Shown: piece after piece, positions 21,548 to 29,988 of the stretch
How the letters are laid out: every line of letters starts with the position of its first letter
Numbering within the stretch: position 1 is the stretch's first letter
NCBI RefSeq assembly: GCF_034424175.1
Contig: NZ_CP139986.1
Location: forward strand, 4,092,001 to 4,156,000
Source of the DNA: Kluyvera intermedia
GTDB lineage: Bacteria > Pseudomonadota > Gammaproteobacteria > Enterobacterales > Enterobacteriaceae
Length of the DNA: 64,000 nucleotides
Reading direction: 5' to 3'
Notes under the pieces: generated by a model
The model's database searches: none
The model's input: the letters and a program-made list of their open reading frames with translations, nothing else
Told to the model about the DNA's origin: nothing
Made by a program: the position numbers and the translations under genes

Positions 21548-22793
21548 ATTTATTGATCTTTTTTCAGGGACTGGTGGAATACGGTTAGGTTTTGAACAGG
21601 CTTTGAACCAACTTTCTATAAAGAATGAATGCGTGTATAGCTGCGAAATTGATAAAAAAGCTTGCCTCTCTTATCAATTAAATTTTGGTGAAAATCCTTA
21701 TGGTGATATAACCAAATTGGAAGCCAATACGTTACCTGATTTTAATTTTCTTTTAGCTGGATTTCCTTGCCAGGCTTTCTCTCATGCAGGGCAAAGAAAG
21801 GGCTTTGAGGATACCAGAGGAACGTTATTTTTTGATGTCGCAAGAATACTTAAAGAAAAAAAACCTACATTTTTTCTGTTGGAAAATGTGCGTGGATTAC
21901 TCAGCCATGATAAGGGAAATACGTATAAAGTTATTGAAACAACCTTAAAAGAATTAGGATATGGTGTTGAATTCCTACTACTAAATAGTAGTTCTTTCTC
22001 TGTACCCCAAAATAGGGTACGAATTTACATTCTTGGTGTACTCAATTCAGATCCTAAAATGACTCTTAGAACTGATCTTGGAGCGGCTGATTCACATGAT
22101 TTCAAAAACAAAATCAATGAATTTAGCAACATAAAATTTGTTAAAGATATACTAGACCCTATTGTAGATGAAAAGTATGTTTGTACTTCAAAGTTCCAAA
22201 AAATGATTAGTAGTGCTATTCCTGATCTTAACGAAATCCATGGATATCGTCTTATCGACTATAGAGGAGGAAAATCTCTTCATTCTTGGGAGTTAGGAAT
22301 AAAAGGCAAATGTTCATCTAAAGAAATTGAATTCATGAATATGTTAATTTCCAATAGACGTAAGAAAATATTCGGCACACATAAAGATGGAAAAAGTCTG
22401 TCAAAAGAACAGATAATGACTTTTTACCCATATACTGATTTTGATCATATTTCAAACTCATTGATTGCTAAAGGTTATTTATCAAAAAAAGATGAATTAT
22501 ATAATCCTGTTTGTGGTAATATGTCCTTTGAAGTTTTTAAATTCCTCGATCCCGAAAGCATTAGTATCACATTAACAGCTTCAGATAGTAATCGACTAGG
22601 TGTTTATCATAACAATATATTAAGAAAAATAACACCAAGGGAATGTGCCAGAATACAAGGCTATCCTGAATCTTATATTTTACTTGACGACGACAACGCT
22701 GTTTACAAGCAAATGGGTAATGGTGTTTCAGTTCCTGTAATTAAGGAAGTTGCATTGGATTTTATAAGAAATAATGTAATCAATTCTTTATAG
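21540..22793 (+). CDS. DNA (cytosine-5)-methyltransferase
   Basis: 417 residues with the standard C5-methylase motifs in order: I FIDLFSGTGGIRLGF (residues 4-18), IV FPCQAFSHAG with catalytic Cys77, VI ENV (115-117), VIII QNRVR (157-161), a target-recognition region of about 170 residues, IX RKITPRECARIQGYP and X QMGNGVSVPVI. The start codon is GTG at 21540 within the end of the upstream gene, with AGAGGAA as ribosome site. It should protect host DNA from the paired nuclease. The recognition sequence cannot be read from the protein by eye. Having the nuclease gene first and the methylase translationally coupled behind it is unusual, because protection should come first. Confidence 0.93.
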   Translation: MIKFIDLFSGTGGIRLGFEQALNQLSIKNECVYSCEIDKKACLSYQLNFGENPYGDITKLEANTLPDFNFLLAGFPCQAFSHAGQRKGFEDTRGTLFFDVARILKEKKPTFFLLENVRGLLSHDKGNTYKVIETTLKELGYGVEFLLLNSSSFSVPQNRVRIYILGVLNSDPKMTLRTDLGAADSHDFKNKINEFSNIKFVKDILDPIVDEKYVCTSKFQKMISSAIPDLNEIHGYRLIDYRGGKSLHSWELGIKGKCSSKEIEFMNMLISNRRKKIFGTHKDGKSLSKEQIMTFYPYTDFDHISNSLIAKGYLSKKDELYNPVCGNMSFEVFKFLDPESISITLTASDSNRLGVYHNNILRKITPRECARIQGYPESYILLDDDNAVYKQMGNGVSVPVIKEVALDFIRNNVINSL

Positions 22794-22860
22794 TGAATAA
22801 TTTCCTGCATAACATTCATCCATCTGTAACGGGCTAGTTAACAACATCAGCATATAATAG

Positions 22861-22890
22861 AGAGGTATAAATATTTACCTCTTTATTATT
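22861..22890 (+). terminator. Terminator after the methyltransferase
   Basis: AGAGGTA and TACCTCT form a 7-bp stem with an AT loop, followed by TTTATTATT. It lies about 70 bp after the stop codon. Confidence 0.6.
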
Positions 22891-22920
22891 CATAATAAAA
22901 CCTAAATTTTTGAATCAAAT

Positions 22921-23012
22921 CGGATCTTGCGCATAGCGTTCTCCTCAGGAGACATAATCAGTATGTCGGAAGCTCTCTAAAAAAGATGGTTCGTTTTGCC
23001 GGCAAACTTACA
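22921..23012 (-). mobile_element. Remnant of the terminal part of an IS3-family element
   Basis: About 90 bp, CGGATCTTGCGCATAGCG to TTTTGCCGGCAAACTTA, match the end of the intact IS at 28717-28807 with a handful of differences, including the orfA start and the terminal repeat. Only this end is left, so an older copy of the same family was once here. Confidence 0.75.
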
Positions 23013-23187
23013 CAAGGAATACATTAAGAGCTCAAATTTGGACACAAAAAAACCGCCCTTAAGCGACTTAGTTTTGCATTTCTTATGGTAAAAAGGCCTG
23101 ACTCATATCACAAAATAACAAATTGTTTAATAAGTAATTTTTAATGTAAAATCAGATTTATGCCCCCATTTTATTTTCTTACCATAA
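23013..23187. other. Short non-coding stretch between IS remnants
   Basis: AT-rich sequence with no gene seen. It joins a solo IS end to a truncated second element. Confidence 0.4.
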
Positions 23188-23790
23188 CTAGTCGTGATAT
23201 AGGTTGACAGTTTTTTGTCTGTAAAACACCTGATGAACATCATCGGGCGTTTTGTATTTCAGGGCCAGATGTGGCCGTTCATCGTTATAAATTGCCACGG
23301 ACTCTTTTACCATCATCTTCGCTTGTGCGAGATTGGCCGGCCGTGAGAGTAAAAACTCATTTTTCAGGATCCCGTTTATTCGCAGCCAGCGCATTCTGGT
23401 AGCAGTCATAACCATCTTTCATTGAACAGGTTATCCCGTTTCTCTCATGGACTGACTGATAAAGTGCTGAACAGTATTGCAGTCCTCTGTCAGAGTGATG
23501 GACCAGGGGCCCCGTCGTTTTTCTTCGCCTCAGAGCCTTCCTGAAAGCTTTCACCACGTTTTCTGTCTTCAAGTTTTCCCCGACATGGTAACCCACGATT
23601 TTTCTGTAGCAAGCATCAGTGACCAGACTCAGATAAGCCGTGCCGCTGCGCAGCGGAAGATACGTTATATCAGCGACCCAAACCTGCTCTGGCTCAAAGG
23701 CGGTAACCTGTTCAGGGCCGGGTTTCAGCAGATTAGGATGCCGGTAAAATCGATGATGGCGGTTCATACGACAGATAAAATATCTCAACC
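23188..23790 (-). pseudogene. Truncated and frameshifted IS3-family transposase (OrfB)
   Basis: Two pieces of an OrfB integrase domain lie in different frames. The first reads EQVWVADITYLPL, YLSLVTDACYRKIVGYH and HHSDRGLQYCS. The second reads RINGILKNEFLL and YNDERPHLALKYKTPDD. They join near 23390, where a frameshift splits the third catalytic block. The N-terminal part and orfA are missing. It is a different IS3-family subgroup from the intact element at 27605. Confidence 0.8.
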
Positions 23791-23997
23791 AATAAATGAT
23801 ATTGAAATCATCCACTTGTTGGATTTTCTGGCAGAACAGCATAAACTGAGACTCATGAAAGTTGAAAGGTATGTGTAGGGATGACAATTTAGTTGGTAAA
23901 TGGTCAATCGCTACTTAAAACGTAATACAGCATCAGACTTTCTTGGCTCTTCTCCTGCCGATTAAAGTCGCATTTTATCGATATCTAGAGGTCTAAG

Positions 23998-26181
23998 ATG
24001 GATCAAAACATCCCTAAAGAACAAGAATCAACTGCACAATCTAGTATCAGAAGAGTAAGTATCAGAAACTTATTCCTTGATCCTAATAATTACCGCTTAA
24101 TTCATGAAGATGATCAAGTTGACGTACCTGAAAATGAAATCAAAGATAAAATTGTATAACAAAGAACCACAAGACTTATTTGTGGCGATAAAAATCAACA
24201 TATACAAGATCTTATAGATAGTTTTAGAGCAAATGGCTATTTGCCTGTTGATCAGATTCAGGTAAGAGCTCTTGAGGATAATGGATATGTTGTTATCGAA
24301 GGGAATAGGCGCGTAGCTGCTTTAAAAACATTATTAAATGAATACGAACAAAAAGGAAATAATCTGGGAAAAGTTCTACCAGAATTTTTTAGTTCCATCC
24401 CAGTAGTTATTTACCCAGACTCGACACCTGAGCACCATCTTACTCTTATGGCACTTAAGCATATCAGTGGGAATAAAAAATGGGGGGAGTGGAATCAGGC
24501 AAAGCTACTTGAAAATATGAGTACAAACTATAAGTTAAGTGAAACAGATATCTGTCATAGAATTGGCATAAGTAAAGTTGAATTAAGGCGTAGCCTAAGG
24601 GCTTTATCTCTTGTTGCGCAATATAGAAATTCTGATTATGGTGATCAATTTACAGAAAGCCGATTCCCAATATTTAGACAAACAATACGTAGTCAAGCAT
24701 TAAAAGTATGGCTTGGATGGAATGAAGATACTGCAAAAGCAGAAAACTTGAAAAATAAAGAATTATTTTTCTCCCTTCTATCTCGAGAACCAATCGAAGA
24801 GGAAGATGAGAATGGCCATGTTGGTTACAGTGAAAGGTTTCTGGAACCGGCTATAAGTAAAAGGGATGATATTGATCTTCTTGCTAAAATCGTGTCTGAT
24901 GAACGTGCTTTGTCGCAATTGCAATCAACTAGAGATCTCAATAGTGCTTACCGTGCTAGTGATTTAGTATTTAAAGAAAGACAAGAAGCTGCTATACGCT
25001 CCGTCTCAGCTGATATTGATACATTATACCAGCTTGCCATACGACCTGAATATGTCCCTGAACTCGAAAGCGCTTGGGGAAAATTAAAAACAATTATTGA
25101 TCGGACCAACAGTATCAGCCTGACTGGTGTATCACAAACAAACGTTTATTACGATAGAATAAAACATCACTTTGAAGAATTACATATAATAAACTACCGC
25201 CAATTAGTAGGTATGCAAATTAAAGGTCTATCCTTAATTAATATATTTGCCGGATTAAACAATACCGGTAAGACATCGTTATTAGAAGCAATTTATCTTC
25301 TAATTAAACAAAATGATTTAAATGGACTAATAGAAGTAATGCGTCGCCGTGGGAAAGTCTCAGCTGAGCATTTAGACCCGACGTGGATGATTGAACAATT
25401 GAATAATCCTGTACTTATTTCAGGCGTATTTGATAATCATAACTGTTCATTAAGTTTAAAAACTATCGAAGAGTCAGACAATTCTATCGATAAAACAAAA
25501 TATTTATCAACTATAGAGATCGATACTACATTTTCTAACTATAGCCAGACCTCGTTGAATCGAACTTACAAAGGCCGCGAACGTGAGACAATAGCAGACT
25601 ATATAAAATTGGTATGTCCTGTCGCATTCAGTAGTCCATTTTTCTTGAATGAACCTCATCATTATGCTCAATACTACCACAAAAGTGTTCAGTCTAAGTC
25701 ATTGCCGCTACTTATAGATTTCTTGAAAGCATCGATTCTTCCTACGCTGAGAGATATACGGCTTACTGATGAAAGACAGCGTTTCATTGTTGACGATGAA
25801 AAATTTGATGAAGGCGTCGACATTTCATCTTATGGTGAAGGGTTGCAGAGAATATTTTTCATGTCTCTTATATTTTCAAGTGCCAGTAATGGTGTTGTTC
25901 TTATCGATGAGTTCGAAAATGCCCTACATCACTCTCTAATTTCTGATTTTTCTTCTTTTATTTATAAACTTGCTAAAAACTTCAACGTCCAGGTATTCAT
26001 AACAAGTCATAGTAAAGAATGCATTGATGCATTTACCTTAAATGAAAAGATAAAATCAGAAGATCTAGCTTGCCATGCATTAGTAAATAATGATGGTAAA
26101 ATTACTAATAAGAATTTCGATGGTGATACATTCCGTACTTTAGTTGAAGCAGGAAACGTTGATTTGAGGGATGCACGATAA
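23998..26181 (+). pseudogene. ParB-like domain fused to an OLD/AAA-type ATPase, with an in-frame stop at codon 54
   Basis: Read from the ATG at 23998 (ribosome site AGAGG), the frame spans 727 codons but has TAA at 24157-24159. After it the same frame continues without damage to 26181. Residues about 18-115 resemble a ParB/Srx nuclease-type domain (RNLFLDPNNYRL before the stop; QDLIDSFRANGYLPVDQIQV and VIEGNRRVAALKTL after), with a helical part to about 330. The C-terminal half is an SMC/OLD-like ATPase: Walker A GLNNTGKTS (419-427), signature SYGEGLQR, Walker B VVLIDEFEN with Asp637-Glu638, and ITSH with His671. The ATPase could still be made from an internal start. The stop codon overlaps the start of the TOPRIM gene. 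I read this as an anti-phage ATPase unit. Confidence 0.75.
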
Positions 26182-26921
26182 TGGAAAACATCAAATCAAC
26201 ATTAATTTTTTGTGAAGGCCCACATGACGTCGCGCTAATTTGTTTGGTATTGAGTAAATTCTTTAATGCCCAAGAATTCAATGGAAAATTCAATGAACTG
26301 CCTTCGCCCTATAATAGCATGTATCAAAAAGCCCTTGAAAATCATGCACAATTGGATTTAAGCCTTGAAATGGCTCATAAATTCTTCCTCCCAGATAGAA
26401 TTTTTACTATTGATGATACTTATGTCAGTGTATTCAACTCTGGTGGAAAGAACAGAGGCGATAAAATAAATGGGTTTATTAAAAACCTCTGGGTAATGAC
26501 TGCGAATAGCAGTACGTTCAATGTGAGTGATCGCGGTATTATTTCTAGTCATAAGTATATATTCATTTATGACGCAGACCATAATAGCAAAGAAACGATA
26601 CTTAATGAGATTTACACCGACTTTTCTCTCATTGGTACATCTTCATGGCTAACAGAAAATTGGGAAGCTTATCCTGAGGAACCTTTATCAATATATACAC
26701 AGAATGGTGAAGTAGCAGCTATAATATGGTGTAACAGAGATACTGGGAAGGGAACTCTTGAAGATGTCCTATGCGAATGTATAGGTGACGATGAGCTATT
26801 TAGTTCCGCAAAAGAAACAATCCAAAGATTGCATGAATGGGGACTCAATAGTGATAATGAGCAACGTAAAATTGCTGAGACGGCTAAAATGTATAAAGCT
26901 ACATTATCTCTTATGGGGTAA
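26181..26921 (+). CDS. Stand-alone TOPRIM-domain protein, partner of the ParB-ATPase
   Basis: 246 residues. TOPRIM hallmarks are visible: the glutamate motif STLIFCEGPHDVA (Glu12), the DxD motif YIFIYDADHN (Asp131, Asp133), and GKGTLEDVL (189-197), which is typical of DUF3226/DUF4435-like TOPRIM proteins. Its ATG overlaps the stop of the ATPase gene (TAATG), so the two are translationally coupled. In OLD nucleases (GajA) ATPase and TOPRIM are one chain; in PARIS (AriA-AriB) they are two. This pair looks like the split form, with a ParB domain added to the ATPase. The likely role is nuclease effector in phage defence; this is inference from domains and island context. Confidence 0.75.
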   Translation: MENIKSTLIFCEGPHDVALICLVLSKFFNAQEFNGKFNELPSPYNSMYQKALENHAQLDLSLEMAHKFFLPDRIFTIDDTYVSVFNSGGKNRGDKINGFIKNLWVMTANSSTFNVSDRGIISSHKYIFIYDADHNSKETILNEIYTDFSLIGTSSWLTENWEAYPEEPLSIYTQNGEVAAIIWCNRDTGKGTLEDVLCECIGDDELFSSAKETIQRLHEWGLNSDNEQRKIAETAKMYKATLSLMG

Positions 26922-27061
26922 AGGAAGAAGCCAGGAGGTTCGGTTAACGTGATTATTAGTCAATCTAAAATACTCAATCAAGATAATTTGGCTAAATCAA
27001 CAACGATAAGTAAAATGGTAACATTTCTCAATGGCTTTATTTAGCCATTTGATATGGTCAA

Positions 27062-27085
27062 TTGCGCCTCTCAATTGAGGCGCAA
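27062..27085. terminator. Bidirectional terminator between the TOPRIM gene and the integrase
   Basis: TTGCGCCTC, loop TCAATT, GAGGCGCAA: a perfect 9-bp stem located 10 bp from the integrase stop codon, between convergent genes. Confidence 0.65.
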
Positions 27086-27618
27086 CTTTCAATATCAGTG
27101 CACTTTAAAATCAAAAGGCGAAACCATTTTTTCTCGATTAACATCTAGATAGTCAGCCCACCATTGAACCATCAATAGACGTTCATCCAAATGCTCAGAT
27201 GTATGGATATAAGGCGCACGCACATTATTACTCTCAGAGTGGCTTAATTGGCGCTCTATCGCGTCATCGCTCCATAATCCAGACTCGCCTAAAGACCCAC
27301 GCGCCATTGTTCTAAATCCATGCCCGCAAACTTCGGTTTTAGTGTCATAGCCCATCGCACGCAATGCACCGTTAACCGTGTTTTCACTCATGACCTTAGT
27401 TGCATCATGATCCCCCGGGAACAACAACTCTTTATCGCCACTAATCTGCTTGAGTTGCTCTAACAAAACCATCGCCTGCCGGCTAAGAGGAACGATATGT
27501 TCCTCTTTCATCTTCATGCCACGATACGAGTAACGCACACCTTTAATTTCTTCTCGCTTTGCAGGTATACGCCAAAGAGAATTATCGAAGTCGAACTCAT
27601 CCTGTAAGTATCCCAGCT

Positions 27619-28470
27619 TTAGCTCCACACGCTTTTTGAGATTTCCGGTTTCTCAGCCATCAGCCGGTATTCTTCCGGTGTCAGGTTATTCAGGGATTCA
27701 TGGGGCCGCTCCCTGTTGTATTCATTCAGCCAGCGCTCTGTGATTTCCCGTGCTTCGTTCAGCGTTCTGAACAGGTAAAAATCCAGTATTTCTGTCCGGT
27801 ACGTCCTGTTAAACCGTTCGATAAAGGCATTCTGGGTCGGCTTACCCGGTTTGATAAAGTCCAGCATCACCCCGTGTTCTTCCGTCCACTGCGCCAGTGC
27901 CAGTGAGACCAGTTCTGGCCCGTTTTCCATCCGCATCTTCAGAGGATATCCGCGGTTTGCGACTATCCTGTCCATTACCCGGACGACACGCTGAGCTGGA
28001 ATATTCAGGTCGATTTCTATCGCCAGCACCTCACGGTTAAAATCATCCACCACGTTGAAGGTTCGAAAGCGTCTGCCGCAGACGAGTGCATCGTGCATAA
28101 AATCAATCGACCAGCTCTGGTTTAACGCTTGCGGTGTTGCCAGCGGGGTCGGGTTGCGCACCGGCAGACGTTGTTTAACCTTACGACGAAAATTCAGTTT
28201 CAGCAGGCAGTAAATCCGGTGAACGCGTTTATGGTTCCAGGTATTGCCCTGCCTTCGCAGCAGCTGGAACAGCTTCTTAAAACCGTAGCGCGGATAGCGT
28301 TCTGCCAGTTCAGTCAGCGCATGGATCACCGATTCATCACGCCGGGTAGCGGGCTGATAAAAATACACCGTCCTGCTCAGCGATAACGTCCTGCAGGCCT
28401 GGCGTAAACTCATGGCAAATTGCGCCGCCAGATAGCGGACGAGTTCACGCTTTATCGCTGGTTTTAAAGC
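27619..28470 (-). CDS. IS3-family transposase OrfB (integrase domain), possibly inactive
   Basis: The DDE integrase domain reads SWSIDFMHDAL (first Asp), NVVDDFNRE, KMRMENGPELVS and PTQNAFIERFNRTYR (Glu). The second catalytic position is normally DNGPE; here it is ENGPE, so the second Asp is Glu. That would weaken or abolish activity. The frame extends upstream of the ATG at 28413 without a stop to the frameshift site at 28471-28477, as expected for an OrfAB fusion. Confidence 0.85.
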   Translation of the reverse strand, partial: ALKPAIKRELVRYLAAQFAMSLRQACRTLSLSRTVYFYQPATRRDESVIHALTELAERYPRYGFKKLFQLLRRQGNTWNHKRVHRIYCLLKLNFRRKVKQRLPVRNPTPLATPQALNQSWSIDFMHDALVCGRRFRTFNVVDDFNREVLAIEIDLNIPAQRVVRVMDRIVANRGYPLKMRMENGPELVSLALAQWTEEHGVMLDFIKPGKPTQNAFIERFNRTYRTEILDFYLFRTLNEAREITERWLNEYNRERPHESLNNLTPEEYRLMAEKPEISKSVWS

Positions 28471-28730
28471 TTTTTTTCGATGACGTCTTTTAACGCTCGA
28501 TTTTCCAGACTCAGGTCAGCAAACATCTGTTTGAGGCGTCGGTTCTCATCTTCAGGGTCTTTGATTTTTTTAATATCAGCCGCTTCCATCCCGCCATATT
28601 TCGCCTTCCAGTTGTAGTAACTGGCTTCAGATATTGCGGCCTCACGGCAGACATCTTTGACAGTTCGTCCGGCTTCGACGGACTTCAGGACGGCGATGAT
28701 CTGGTGCTCGGTGAATCGGATCTTACGCAT
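28464..28730 (-). CDS. IS3-family OrfA with -1 frameshift signal
   Basis: 88 residues from MRKIRFTEHQ: a helix-turn-helix (VKDVCREAAISEASYYNWK), then a leucine-zipper-like stretch (DENRRLKQMFADLSLENRAL). Near the end the codons GAA AAA AAG make the slippery A-AAA-AAG (28471-28477) for -1 frameshifting into orfB. The frame is intact. Confidence 0.88.
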   Translation of the reverse strand: MRKIRFTEHQIIAVLKSVEAGRTVKDVCREAAISEASYYNWKAKYGGMEAADIKKIKDPEDENRRLKQMFADLSLENRALKDVIEKKL

Positions 28731-29689
28731 AGCGATCTCCTCAGGGGACATAATCAGTATGTCGGAAGATCTCTAAAAGTGAATGGTTCGTTTTACCGGG
28801 ATACTTAAACAACCATCGCGCGAAACGTAACTCACTGGAACGTACAAAAGTGAGTAAGGCGATCCGTGTCATTACACGGCCACGATATGCCGCAAGACGA
28901 GCTAGAAACTCAGGGAACCGGCTAGAGGGTAAAGCGGGATAGTGTCGCGCTTTGGTAGTCGATAACGCACCGGCCATGTCACTTGCTGGATTAGAGTCAA
29001 TGTAATCGTTCTGCTGTTACGCGCTGTTGAAGGCGCTGAGCGACGTCGTGTTTACCACTGGCATCAACTTTTTTGATCGGGGCTAACAGGTGACTGGTTT
29101 TGAGTTGGCGAATGTCGGATGAACCGATATAAGGGAAAATATAAAGCTCAAGATAGCGAAGAACGCGCGACCGATGGTCTTCGCTCCAGCGCTTGTTACT
29201 TGCATGCCATTCACGAGCTATGGTTTCAAAAGTGTATGCCCCCGAGTTCTCGGCCTGAGCTTCTTTCTGTTCGGCTTTTGGGTCGATGCCCTGCACTAAC
29301 AGTTTTTTAGCTTCGTCGCGCTTTGCTCTTGCCTGAGCAAGCGTCACAGTAGGCCAAACACCAAACGTGAGGCGATCCTCTTTTTTGTCTGAGGGGCGTC
29401 TGTATTTCATACGCCAGTATTTAGACCTCTTAGCCGAAACCTCGAGATACAAACCGCCGCCATCGGCCATTTTGTAGGTTTGTCTTTTGGCTTTGCGGTC
29501 TCGACCTGTCTGGCGTTGAGCTTCATTTGGGGGCATATTTCTAATCGAAGTTAAGATGCCCCCAATTATGCCCCCAATGACATCCGGATTTCAACGGACA
29601 ACCTCGGACGACTCAGGACGTAAAAATCGCTACAAGCATTGATTTTTAAGGGAGAATTGGACTTTCTCGGATGGTCTTGGAAGTACTAA

Positions 29690-29774
29690 TGGTGCCGAAG
29701 GCCGGACTCGAACCGGCACGTATTTCTACGGTTGATTTTGAATCAACTGCGTCTACCGATTTCGCCACTTCGGC
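29690..29774 (-). tRNA. leuX: tRNA-Leu (CAA), integration site of the island
   Basis: The 85-base gene starts GCCGAAGTGGCGAAATCGGT, has the anticodon loop TTCAAAA (anticodon CAA), a long variable arm, GGTTCGAGTCC and an encoded CCA. It is next to ahr, as in E. coli. leuX is a known hotspot for islands carrying P4-type integrases. I found no second copy of its 3' end within the window, so the distal attachment site lies outside, was lost, or is too short to see. Confidence 0.95.
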
Positions 29775-29803
29775 ACTGAAGAGGTACGCGGAAAACGTTG
29801 TGG

Positions 29804-29831
29804 ATTATACCTACCGCACGCCATCATGCAA
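29804..29831 (-). promoter_or_regulatory. leuX promoter
   Basis: TTGCAT (29826-29831), a 16-bp spacer and TATAAT (29804-29809) on the minus strand, ending about 30 bp from the tRNA 5' end. This is a good sigma-70 match. Confidence 0.75.
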
Positions 29832-29988
29832 GTACCAGCTTGCACTTATCACGCTAAGTGCCGAAAAAAACAGCACTCTTCTGCCTCAGTCACATTTTTC
29901 CTACCGCCCATAATCCCCCGTTCCGCCAAGCGCCCCCTCCCCACATGCTCTACACTCTCAGTTCAACACCACACCAAAGAGAATCACG

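Larger units (their letters stand above)
27605..28807 (-). mobile_element. IS3-family insertion sequence inside the integrase
   Basis: A roughly 1.2-kb element bounded by TAAGTATCCC at 27605-27614 and its inverse GGGATACTTA at 28798-28807. It contains orfA and orfB on the minus strand with a programmed frameshift. I could not identify a matching target duplication in the flanking bases, so the exact ends are uncertain by a few bases. A remnant of the same family lies at 22921-23012. Confidence 0.85.
27095..29536 (-). pseudogene. int: P4-type tyrosine integrase, broken by a deletion and an IS
   Basis: The integrase is read in three pieces. 29536-about 29010 holds the N-terminal domain (MADGGGLYLEVSAK, LTFGVWPTVTLAQARAKRDE) and the arm/core-binding part. 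28977-28808 holds YPALPSSRFPEFLARL and the first catalytic Arg in FVRSSELRFARW. 27604-27095 holds VPLSRQA, HGFRTMARGSL and the C-terminal tyrosine region (APYIHTSEHLDERLLMVQWW). Between pieces one and two, LQQRVTA should be followed by about seven residues before NDYIDSNPASD. About 20 bp are missing, which shifts the frame to a TGA. Between pieces two and three sits a whole IS3-family element. It points away from leuX, as is usual for islands at tRNA genes. Confidence 0.9.

Noticed and set aside
24241..26181. Calling the ParB-ATPase a complete gene starting at TTG 24241
   Set aside because: The start would fall inside the ParB-like domain; the same frame continues upstream past a single stop to an ATG with a ribosome site.
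26949..27044. 31-codon frame with GTG start behind AGGAGG, after the TOPRIM gene
   Set aside because: The ribosome site is good but the spacing is long, and the peptide has no recognisable feature; I could not support it as a gene.
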